Source: Bacteroidales bacterium UBA3810
GTDB lineage: Bacteria > Bacteroidota > Bacteroidia > Bacteroidales > Paludibacteraceae
Assembly: GCA_002368645.1 (NCBI GenBank)
Contig: DFEE01000027.1
Span: 15,281-68,371 of the forward strand
Reading direction: 5' to 3'
Length of the DNA stretch: 53,091 nt
A model generated the notes under the pieces. That model was given only the letters and a program-made list of their open reading frames with translations. It was not told the DNA's origin and did not search any database. The position numbers and the translations under genes are program-made. Positions 41,225 through 48,327 of the stretch are shown one piece after another (positions within the stretch are counted from its first letter, which is position 1; each line of letters opens with the position of its first letter).

Positions 41225-41248
41225 CCTGGTATCCCGGTCTCCCGGAAA
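41225..41248 (+). repeat. 8-bp repeat, CCTGGTAT-CCCGGTCT-CCCGGAAA
   Basis: Three units in the porU leader region. The first two are identical to units of the array at 22779-22834. A weaker echo (ACCTGGTATCCTGAAAA) is at 41471-41487. Confidence 0.65.
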
Positions 41249-41282
41249 AACACTTTATAATGGTGACCTGCCACTCGGTCGC

Positions 41283-41310
41283 TTTCGACTTTCGACTTTT
41301 GACTTTCGAC
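41283..41310 (+). repeat. 7-bp tandem repeat TTTCGAC
   Basis: Units TTTCGAC, TTTCGAC, TTTTGAC, TTTCGAC, four in a row. Lies within the predicted 5' untranslated region of porU. Confidence 0.85.
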
Positions 41311-41362
41311 TATGAGTTGCACAGCCTCCGGCACTCCGACACGCAGTGCCCGAAAAACCGCG

Positions 41363-41394
41363 CAAAGATATATATTTTTTTTGTAATTTGCAAA
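41363..41394 (-). promoter_or_regulatory. Bacteroidota promoter for porU-porV-ispF
   Basis: Minus strand: TTTGC (41394-41390), 19-bp spacer, TATCTTTG (41370-41363). It implies a long leader of about 165 nt that carries the 7-bp and 8-bp repeats. Confidence 0.82.
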
Positions 41395-41787
41395 TAAATC
41401 TGCATTTTTTTCCTAAAATGGTGACTTGGTCACCTTGAATCCCGAAAAAACACCATGTAACACCGACTTGGCAACCTGGTATCCTGAAAATCATTATATG
41501 GGTTTATCTTTTTTTCATAAATGTAATTATTTCTGCATTATTTTTAAGTTTCCATCTCAGCTTTCGAGCCAACCTTTTTTAGGTTTAGTCACAGAGTAAA
41601 GTATCGGAACAACACCGCACAATAACCGCACAATAACCGGACAATAACCGCACAATAACCGGACAATAACCGCACAATTTAGCATCTTTGGCTGAAAGAT
41701 CTTGCTATCTTATTAACAACCTAACCCGTAACTAAAAGCTTCGCAGCAACTATGGCAGGGCTTTTTTCATGCAAAAACGCAAATAAA
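41395..41787. other. Gene-free spacer between divergent porU and hypB
   Basis: About 390 bp with no plausible gene. It holds AT-rich sequence, a weak echo of the 8-bp repeats near 41420-41490, the 11-bp array (41615-41680), and a possible weak stem AAAAGC...GCTTTTTT (41736-41767). I see no tRNA or known RNA. Confidence 0.7.
41615..41680 (+). repeat. 11-bp tandem repeat CCGCACAATAA / CCGGACAATAA
   Basis: Six units in exact register: two CCGCACAATAA, one CCGGACAATAA, one CCGCACAATAA, one CCGGACAATAA, and a terminal CCGCACAATTT. The units are identical to those in the 3' end of mtaB at 1-25. Confidence 0.95.
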
Positions 41788-41819
41788 TTTGCATATATCA
41801 AAAAAAGACAGTACCTTTG
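41788..41819 (+). promoter_or_regulatory. Bacteroidota promoter for the hypB operon
   Basis: TTTGC (41788-41792), 19-bp spacer, TACCTTTG (41812-41819). Predicted start near 41826, about 40 nt before the hypB ATG. Confidence 0.82.
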
Positions 41820-41866
41820 CAGCCCATTTTGGATATTGATTTCAGAGTAACCGATTATAATTGAAC

Positions 41867-42559
41867 ATGGAAAACGTAAAAATTATCGAAATCAAGAAGA
41901 GTGTTTTTGAAGATAATGACCGCGAAGCAGATAGACTGCGCGGCGAATTAAAAGAAAAAGGTGTATTTCTTCTGAACCTGATGTCGTCGCCCGGGAGTGG
42001 CAAGACTACGACACTTATTCAAACTATCAATCGTCTTAAAGATAAGATCCGTATAGCCGTTATGGAGGCGGATATTGATGGCGATGTAGATGCTATCAAG
42101 ATTAAGGAAGCTACCGGTGTGGAGTCTATTCAACTGCATACCGGCGGTATGTGTCATCTCGATGCAGAAATGACCAAACAAGGGCTGGAAGGGCTTATCG
42201 TCGAAAATCAGCACTCGAAAGCCGAAAACTATGATCTCGTCATCTTAGAGAATGTAGGAAACTTGGTGTGTCCGGCGGAGTTTGATACGGGTGCTGTGAA
42301 GAACGCGATGATTTTATCTGTTCCTGAAGGACATGACAAACCGCTCAAGTACCCACTGATGTTCTCGATATGCGACGTGGTGGTAATCAATAAGATGGAT
42401 GTGCTGCCGTATTTCGATTTTGACATGGAGAAATGCAAGGAATATATCCATATGCGCAATCCGAAAGCCACCGTCATTCCTATTTGCGCCAAGACCGGCG
42501 AAGGTGTGGAGGCTTTTGCCGAATGGCTTGCCAACGAGGTCGCCCGATGGAAAGCATAA
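41867..42559 (+). CDS. hypB: Nickel-insertion GTPase HypB
   Basis: 230 aa from ATG 41867 (an in-frame TTG is 6 bp upstream). SIMIBI-class GTPase that helps place Ni2+ in metalloenzymes. P-loop MSSPGSGKTTTLIQTI, VMEADIDGDVDA, the metal-binding Cys-His in LHTGGMCHLDAEM, DLVILENVGNLVCPA, and NKMDVLPYFDFD. No N-terminal His-rich or CxxCGC nickel store is present. It heads a five-gene run that lacks any hydrogenase or urease subunit. Confidence 0.93.
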   Translation: MENVKIIEIKKSVFEDNDREADRLRGELKEKGVFLLNLMSSPGSGKTTTLIQTINRLKDKIRIAVMEADIDGDVDAIKIKEATGVESIQLHTGGMCHLDAEMTKQGLEGLIVENQHSKAENYDLVILENVGNLVCPAEFDTGAVKNAMILSVPEGHDKPLKYPLMFSICDVVVINKMDVLPYFDFDMEKCKEYIHMRNPKATVIPICAKTGEGVEAFAEWLANEVARWKA

Positions 42560-42615
42560 CTCGAAATATCGAAATCCCGATAAACCGTACATCGTAAATC
42601 CTTAAATCGTAAATA
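42560..42615 (+). repeat. Degenerate 8-bp-period spacer after hypB
   Basis: Can be read as CTCGAAAT, ATCGAAAT, CCCGATAA, ACCGTACA, TCGTAAAT, CCTTAAAT, CGTAAATA. It fills the hypB-oxidoreductase spacer. Imperfect; weaker evidence than the other arrays. Confidence 0.45.
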
Positions 42616-42620
42616 GCTTT

Positions 42621-45452
42621 ATGCCAGAAATGTCAAAGAAATTTGTCCCCAAGCACAAGGGGGACAAGAACCCGAATCCGAAATTGTTAAAGTTTGTCCG
42701 CCATGTGACGGACCGTATTCCCGGTAAAATCAAGATGACCACCGACGCCCCTGAATATTGGGGGCTCGCCTGCATCTTCGAGGACGAGATGGACGCCGTC
42801 ACAAGAGAAGCGTCACTTGACCTGCTGTTAGACATGCTGCCCGGTAATTTCTTTAAGGTACGCAAGCACCACACGTACGCGCAACTGCACGCGATGAACG
42901 CCAAGAAGCACTACACACCGGATGATAAGTCATTCGACGACTTATTGGATAAACTTGCCTATTTCGGTATGCTCGAATATGATTATGGCGACCATTATAC
43001 CAACGGGCAGGGACCGGACAAAGGCACGACTTTCAACCGCGAGGACCGCATCTATTGGGTGCCGATGTTCGTACCCGGCAGCGCCGAATACACCAACATG
43101 AACACCGACCTTATGGACAAGCATCCTGAACTGGCGATGTTCTTCGAGCGCATGACGTTTTTACCGTTAGAGAAGATAACACCGATGGTACCCATGGGCG
43201 GAAGCGGTATCGGTATGCACGTCATTCCGGTGGAGAAAGCTATCTCAATGGAGAATCAGTCGGTGGATATCGAACATATCAGTTACTGGCTCAAGAAATA
43301 CGAAGGACATATCGGCGTGGGTATTTGTTCCTGCCGTTACGGCCGCAAGAAACTGGATGAAGGCTGTGCCGACGACTACCGCGATTGGTGTATAGGGGTG
43401 GGCGATATGGCAGACTACCTGCGCGAGACAGGCCGCGGACATGACATTACCTACGACGAAGCAATGGCAATCCTCAAGAAAGCCGAGGACCACGGCTTCG
43501 TACACCAAGTAACCAATATCGACGGTGAGGGTAAGATTTTCGCTATCTGTAATTGCAATGTCAAAATTTGTAATGCGCTACGTACTTCGCAGTTGTTCAA
43601 CACTCCTAATATGTCGCGTAGCGCGTATGTAGCGGAGGTGGACCCGAAGAACTGTGTCGCCTGCGGTCGATGCGTTGAGTACTGCCCCGCCGGTGCGGTC
43701 AAACTTGGACAGAAACTCTGCACCAAGCATGGCCCGCAGACCTATCCGAAACAGGAACTGCCGGATGCTACCAAATGGGGACCGGAGAAATGGACGGAGG
43801 ACTACCGCGACAAGAACCGCATCAACTGCTACCCGTCCGGAACGGCGCCGTGTAAGACCGCATGTCCGGCACATATCGCAGTACAGGGTTACCTCAAGAA
43901 AGCCGCCGAAGGCAAATACACCGAGGCGCTGGAACTCATCAAACGAGAGAATCCGTTCCCTGCTGTATGCGGACGTATCTGTAACCGCCGCTGCGAGGAC
44001 GCTTGTACACGAGGCACCATCGACCGCGCCATTGCTATTGATGCAGTCAAGAAATTTATCGCCGAGAAAGACCTGCACGCCGAGACACGGTTTGTGCCGG
44101 AAGTTAATATCTGTTCCAATGTCCAAGAACGTTGGGAAGAGAAGATTGCCATCATTGGCGGCGGCCCTGCCGGACTGAGTTGCGCGTACTATTTAGCCAC
44201 TATGGGCTACAAACCCACTGTCTTTGAGAAGAACGAACAACCCGGCGGTATGCTGCGTTACGGCATTCCGTCCTACAAACTCGATAAAGCAGTCATAGAC
44301 GCCGAGATAGACATCATGCGTGAAATAGGGGTGGATATTAAATGTGGCGTCGAAGTAGGCAAGGATATTACGATAAACGCCCTTCGCAGGCAAGGATACA
44401 AAGGTTTCTATATCGCAATTGGTTGTCAGGGAGGGCGTCTGCCCGGTATTGAAGGTCAGGACTTAGAAGGCTGCATCACTGCCATCGACTTCCTGCATGA
44501 GGCGAATTGCGGAAGCCAAAAGATTAGCGGTAAAGTGGTAGTCGTAGGTGGCGGAAACGTAGCTATCGATGCTGCGAGAGTTGCCAAAAGAAGCGGCGCA
44601 AGTGAGGTAACGATGCTGTCTCTTGAGACCGAAGATATCATGCCCGCATCGCTCGAAGAGCGCATGGAGGCGCGAGAGGATGGAGTGGTCATCAAACCGG
44701 GATGGGGACCGATGAAAGTAGAAGGGCAAAAATCAAAAGTCGCAAGCATTACGTTCAAGAAATGCACCTCTGTCTTCAATGACGAGCATAAGTTCGCACC
44801 GACCTTCGACGAAAACGAGACTATTACGTTGGAAGCAGATATGGTGATTTTCGCTATCGGTCAGACGGTCGTACTGAAAGACCTGCTGAAGGACACCAGG
44901 GTGGAGTTCTTCCGTGGTGTTTACCCTGTAGCCGACAAACTGACGTACCAGACTGCCGAACCCGACATCTTCGTCGGCGGCGATGTCTATACGGGACCTA
45001 AGTTCGCCATTGACGCTATCGCAGCCGGCAAGGAGGCCGCTGAGAGTCTGCACCGCTACGTACAGCACGGACACATGACCATCGGCCGCAACCGCCGCGA
45101 TTTCATCGAACTGAACAAAGATGACATCCTCGTCGAGCAGTACGACAACGGCAGCCGTCAGGAACCGAGGGTTATTTCGACAAAGACAAAGTTTGAGGAA
45201 TACCACGGCACGCTGACCGAGGAACAGGTGAAACGCGAAACAGCGCGCTGCCTCAGTTGCGGTGCGTCGGTAGTGGATGAAAACCGCTGTATTGGTTGCG
45301 GTATTTGCACCACAAAATGCGCCTTCGATGCTATTCATCTGCACCGTGAACATCCGGAAGCCAGCGTGATGCGCACCTCCGAGAACAAGTTCGACGGCAT
45401 ATTGCCATACATGCTCAAGAGGGCAGGGAAGATAATCTTTAGCAAGAAGTAA
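42621..45452 (+). CDS. Multidomain Fe-S/FAD/NAD(P) oxidoreductase (GltD-like core)
   Basis: 943 aa. In order: an N-terminal domain with Cys motifs ICSCRYGRKKLDEGC (about residue 236) and CNCNVKIC (about 315); a ferredoxin motif CVACGRCVEYCP (about 343); a GltD-type Fe-S domain (CKTACPAHIAVQGYLKKA, CGRICNRRCEDACTRG, 411-465); FAD site IAIIGGGPAGLSCAYYLA (about 509); NAD(P) site VVVVGGGNVAIDAARVAKRSG (about 640); C-terminal CLSCGA...CIGCGICTTKC (877-900). It looks like an electron-bifurcating or ferredoxin:NAD(P)H-type enzyme. Sitting between hypB and hypA suggests a nickel or hydrogenase link, but the substrate is unknown. Confidence 0.85.
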   Translation: MPEMSKKFVPKHKGDKNPNPKLLKFVRHVTDRIPGKIKMTTDAPEYWGLACIFEDEMDAVTREASLDLLLDMLPGNFFKVRKHHTYAQLHAMNAKKHYTPDDKSFDDLLDKLAYFGMLEYDYGDHYTNGQGPDKGTTFNREDRIYWVPMFVPGSAEYTNMNTDLMDKHPELAMFFERMTFLPLEKITPMVPMGGSGIGMHVIPVEKAISMENQSVDIEHISYWLKKYEGHIGVGICSCRYGRKKLDEGCADDYRDWCIGVGDMADYLRETGRGHDITYDEAMAILKKAEDHGFVHQVTNIDGEGKIFAICNCNVKICNALRTSQLFNTPNMSRSAYVAEVDPKNCVACGRCVEYCPAGAVKLGQKLCTKHGPQTYPKQELPDATKWGPEKWTEDYRDKNRINCYPSGTAPCKTACPAHIAVQGYLKKAAEGKYTEALELIKRENPFPAVCGRICNRRCEDACTRGTIDRAIAIDAVKKFIAEKDLHAETRFVPEVNICSNVQERWEEKIAIIGGGPAGLSCAYYLATMGYKPTVFEKNEQPGGMLRYGIPSYKLDKAVIDAEIDIMREIGVDIKCGVEVGKDITINALRRQGYKGFYIAIGCQGGRLPGIEGQDLEGCITAIDFLHEANCGSQKISGKVVVVGGGNVAIDAARVAKRSGASEVTMLSLETEDIMPASLEERMEAREDGVVIKPGWGPMKVEGQKSKVASITFKKCTSVFNDEHKFAPTFDENETITLEADMVIFAIGQTVVLKDLLKDTRVEFFRGVYPVADKLTYQTAEPDIFVGGDVYTGPKFAIDAIAAGKEAAESLHRYVQHGHMTIGRNRRDFIELNKDDILVEQYDNGSRQEPRVISTKTKFEEYHGTLTEEQVKRETARCLSCGASVVDENRCIGCGICTTKCAFDAIHLHREHPEASVMRTSENKFDGILPYMLKRAGKIIFSKK

Positions 45453-45464
45453 AATCGCACATCA

Positions 45465-45833
45465 ATGCACGAACTCGGAATAGTCTTCTATATCATTCGT
45501 GATGTCAAGAAAGCGGCGCAGGAGAATGGCGTAGAGCACGTCTCAACGGTGGTGATGAACATCGGCGAGGTGAGCACGATTATTCCTGAGTATCTGACCG
45601 ACTGCTGGCGGTGGGCGGCGGATAAGGAGGATATGCTCCGTGGCTGCGAGTTGAAGATTGAATCTATTCCCGCAGTCACCCATTGTGACGGTTGCGGAAA
45701 AGACTATCCGACGGTAGCACATGGTAAGATTTGTCCTTTTTGCGGTAGCGACCGGACATGGCTCCTCCGAGGCAACGAAGTGGAGATTAAAGAGATAGTC
45801 GTCCCGTTAAATGAACCATACGGCAAATTGTAA
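45465..45833 (+). CDS. hypA: Nickel metallochaperone HypA
   Basis: 122 aa. The N-terminal MHELGIVFYIIRDV carries the Ni-binding Met-His-Glu; the zinc site is HCDGCGKDY ... CPFCGSDRTWLLRGNEVEIKEI. Pairs with HypB to deliver Ni2+. 12 bp after the oxidoreductase. hypC, hypD, hypE and hypF are not in the window. Confidence 0.95.
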   Translation: MHELGIVFYIIRDVKKAAQENGVEHVSTVVMNIGEVSTIIPEYLTDCWRWAADKEDMLRGCELKIESIPAVTHCDGCGKDYPTVAHGKICPFCGSDRTWLLRGNEVEIKEIVVPLNEPYGKL

Positions 45834-45855
45834 ATGAATAAATAAACTAAATAAT

Positions 45856-46221
45856 ATGGCTTGTTTTATTGTACCATTAACACAGGCGATAGCCACGACG
45901 GCGTATCGCAAACAACTCGAGCGAAAGGCGCTTGTCGGTCAAGGCACGCATAACGATTCGTTCGTATCACGTAACTTAAAGACCCTTGAACTCATGCTCT
46001 GGGGCGGGTCAATCATGCTCATCATTGACCATATTATCAATGGCGAGGTGACATGGATGTACCCGTTCTTCACGGCACTGGAGGTAGAAGGTGGTGCAGC
46101 GGTTATGCTACGCGAGATGCTTACTGTCGGTTTGCCGATGTCCATTATTGTCACTGCAGTATGGGCTGCTTGGTGCTACTTCAAAGAGCGTAAGACCGTG
46201 AAAGTAAATGCTGAGAAGTAA
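45856..46221 (+). CDS. Small membrane protein of unknown function
   Basis: 121 aa, not recognised. N-terminal helix (FIVPLTQAIATTAYR), then two further hydrophobic segments (about residues 48-62 and 88-108), and a charged C-terminal tail. Conserved-looking motif VSRNLKTLELMLWGGSIMLIIDHIINGEV. It lies between hypA and the DUF5692 gene with short gaps and is probably cotranscribed; the gene order suggests a membrane partner for the Fe-S oxidoreductase, which is speculation. Confidence 0.75.
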   Translation: MACFIVPLTQAIATTAYRKQLERKALVGQGTHNDSFVSRNLKTLELMLWGGSIMLIIDHIINGEVTWMYPFFTALEVEGGAAVMLREMLTVGLPMSIIVTAVWAAWCYFKERKTVKVNAEK

Positions 46222-46268
46222 CCAACATAATTTTTATATCAATTCATCAAATACAAAATTAAAATCTT

Positions 46269-47375
46269 ATGTTTTTTCAAGTTTATGGTGAGCACGCGCT
46301 TATCCAATGGGCGATGCTCTTGGTTGTCCTCGTCGGACTGATTTTATTCAATGAGTTTGCTCGTCGTACTAAACTCGGCGGCATTATCACGTTCTTTGCC
46401 ATTCCGCTGGCATTGACCATTTATTTCGTAGCTATTGCAGTAGGTGCCCGCATGGGTGCTGAATGGGCACTGGCGAACCAAACTCACATCTACATGAACG
46501 GTTGGTTCCACTATGCCAAACTTTATGCTGCACTGACTGGATGTATCGGTTTCATGATGATTAAGTACGAGTGGGGTATTGGTGCCAAGCACTGGTTCAA
46601 ACCCTTCCCGTTCATCATCGTTGCTATCAACATTCTGATTGCCGTATGCTCAGACTTTGAGTCTGCTATCATGGGTTGGAATAAATGGTGGCTTTCTTCT
46701 GAAGGTGTGTGGTTGTATGGCGGTTGGCACAATGTGTTCAATGGTGTTGCCGGTCTGTTTAACATCTTCTGTATGACCGCATGGTGGCATGTTTATCCCA
46801 GCAAGGATAAAAAGGATATGATCTGGGCAGATATGACTTGGGTTTATATCCTCGTTTATGACATCTGGAACTTCGCTTATACGTATAACTGCCTGCCGAC
46901 CCATAGTTGGTATTGCGGTATTGCGCTATTGCTTGCTCCAACGGTAGCTGCTATCTGCTGGAACCGTGGTGGCTGGATTCAGAACCGCGCTAACACCCTT
47001 GCTATCTGGTGTATGTTCGCACAGGTATTCCCGCTCTTCCAAGAGACCTTCTTCAATGGTAAACAGTTCTATTCATGGGCAGTTCTGCCGGTTCAGTATG
47101 TCAATGGTATTGAGACGGTTAACGCTATCTACGCCGCATCCGGGTTGGGCGACGAAGTAGTAGCTCATACGACAGTAGAAGCAGTAGGCGCCACGGCTGC
47201 TAACCCGAATGCAATGCTCGTGATATCCGCACTCGCGCTGATTACTAATGTCGTAGCCTTCGGTTATATCATGTATCAGGCTAAGAAACGCAACATTAAC
47301 CCGTATAAGGAAGATGTATTCGTAAATCAAAAGTATTATAAAGATTCTATGGCTCGTGCTGTGGTAAATAGCTAA
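46269..47375 (+). CDS. DUF5692-like polytopic membrane protein
   Basis: 368 aa, eight to ten predicted helices with many Trp residues (KWWLSSEGVWLYGGWHNVFNG, TAWWHVYPS, MTWVYILVYDIWNFAYTYNC). I place it with the DUF5692 family of Bacteroidales from overall appearance; function unknown. No transporter motif is recognised. Last gene of the hypB run; a strong terminator follows at 47391-47429. Confidence 0.78.
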   Translation: MFFQVYGEHALIQWAMLLVVLVGLILFNEFARRTKLGGIITFFAIPLALTIYFVAIAVGARMGAEWALANQTHIYMNGWFHYAKLYAALTGCIGFMMIKYEWGIGAKHWFKPFPFIIVAINILIAVCSDFESAIMGWNKWWLSSEGVWLYGGWHNVFNGVAGLFNIFCMTAWWHVYPSKDKKDMIWADMTWVYILVYDIWNFAYTYNCLPTHSWYCGIALLLAPTVAAICWNRGGWIQNRANTLAIWCMFAQVFPLFQETFFNGKQFYSWAVLPVQYVNGIETVNAIYAASGLGDEVVAHTTVEAVGATAANPNAMLVISALALITNVVAFGYIMYQAKKRNINPYKEDVFVNQKYYKDSMARAVVNS

Positions 47376-47390
47376 GCATAGATAAAACTC

Positions 47391-47429
47391 AAAAGAAGTG
47401 GCATGTAACTCCTACGTGCCACTTCTTTT
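47391..47429. terminator. Bidirectional intrinsic terminator
   Basis: Perfect 13-bp stem (47391-47403 with 47417-47429; AAAAGAAGTGGCA / TGCCACTTCTTTT) with a 13-nt loop. The A/T ends give a U-tract on either strand, serving the convergent hypB operon and the TraB-like gene. Confidence 0.88.
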
Positions 47430-47442
47430 ATCGTTGTCAATT

Positions 47443-48327
47443 TTAGCGTACCTGTCTATGGCGGATGGGCTTGAGTTTATAACCGGCAGCACGAAGTTGC
47501 GTTATCAATCCGTCATCACCACCGAGGTATTCTGCTTTTAGGGTAATAAACGCCCTGCCTTCATGCAAGTAGGGTTGCAGTCGCTTAACCCATTCACGGT
47601 TGCGGTCCGTCCAAATCTTATAATCCGAATATGAAATAGAGGCTTTGTTGTCTGGCGCCTCTATGGCGTAGGCTATTTCGTTGATAAACCCATTTAGATA
47701 AAGTGCCTTGAGTTGCCGCGCTTGCCGAACTTCCTGCTCGGGATAACGGATTATCTTCAATAATTCTTGGCACTGCCACTGAAAAGGCTCTCGGTCAAAA
47801 AGCATGTACAATGCTTCCCCTGTATCGTCTAATGCGTAAACGGGGATTGCCTTCGTCTGTGCTACATTCTGAAAGAAATTCTCTAAAGAGGCATCGGGCG
47901 TACTTCCAAGCCACTGCGTGAATAGGGCATCACGAAAAAGTGCTTGCAGATAGGCAGGTTTCATGCGGGCGAGTTGGGACATCGGCAATCCTATCTGTAA
48001 AGAGAGTGCTTCACTTAGTTCTTGATATTCCTCTTCGGTATAGTAATTCGATAACTGTACGGAATCGGGTAGGAGTGCCGCGGTTCTGAGGGCGGCAATT
48101 GCTTGATAATCCTGAATGGCAAATTCCGTAATAACTTTATCGCACGTGCTGAAAGCAGCAAAGGTCTTAGGTATAGTATCTAAAAAATCAGGAGCGACGA
48201 GGGTGTTTGTAGCGAATAAATAGGACTTCGCACGCGCTCCGTTGCCGCTTATTTGATAGAGCAACTGAGAGGAAAGCGAGCCATAACAACTACAAAATAT
48301 AACAATAAATAACAATAAGCGCTTCAT
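47443..48327 (-). CDS. TraB/GumN-like protein with degenerate active-site motifs
   Basis: 294 aa with a signal peptide (LLLFIVIFCSCYGSLS). TraB/GumN (Tiki-like) fold: start LLYQISGNGARAKSYLFATNTLVAPDFLD, then VITEFAIQD, QLARMKPAYLQALF, and the closing FITLKAEYLGGDDGLITQLRAAGYKLKPI. Family members carry GTxH after SYLFG and GAxHL near the C-terminus; here these read ATNT and KAEYL, so both metal-ligand His residues are lost. It is probably non-catalytic. Overlaps the TPR gene by 4 bp. Confidence 0.85.
   Translation of the reverse strand: MKRLLLFIVIFCSCYGSLSSQLLYQISGNGARAKSYLFATNTLVAPDFLDTIPKTFAAFSTCDKVITEFAIQDYQAIAALRTAALLPDSVQLSNYYTEEEYQELSEALSLQIGLPMSQLARMKPAYLQALFRDALFTQWLGSTPDASLENFFQNVAQTKAIPVYALDDTGEALYMLFDREPFQWQCQELLKIIRYPEQEVRQARQLKALYLNGFINEIAYAIEAPDNKASISYSDYKIWTDRNREWVKRLQPYLHEGRAFITLKAEYLGGDDGLITQLRAAGYKLKPIRHRQVR

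Noticed and set aside
41736..41767. Terminator or small RNA before hypB
   Set aside because: Only a 6-bp stem with a long loop; no orphan promoter with correct spacing was found for it.
44731..44760. GGCAAAAATCAAAAGTCGC in the oxidoreductase as a 7-bp repeat remnant
   Set aside because: Only about two poor units; the encoded loop is variable in relatives anyway.
44733..45353. 206-codon minus-strand frame opposite the Fe-S oxidoreductase
   Set aside because: The plus-strand gene has intact FAD, NAD(P) and Fe-S motifs here.
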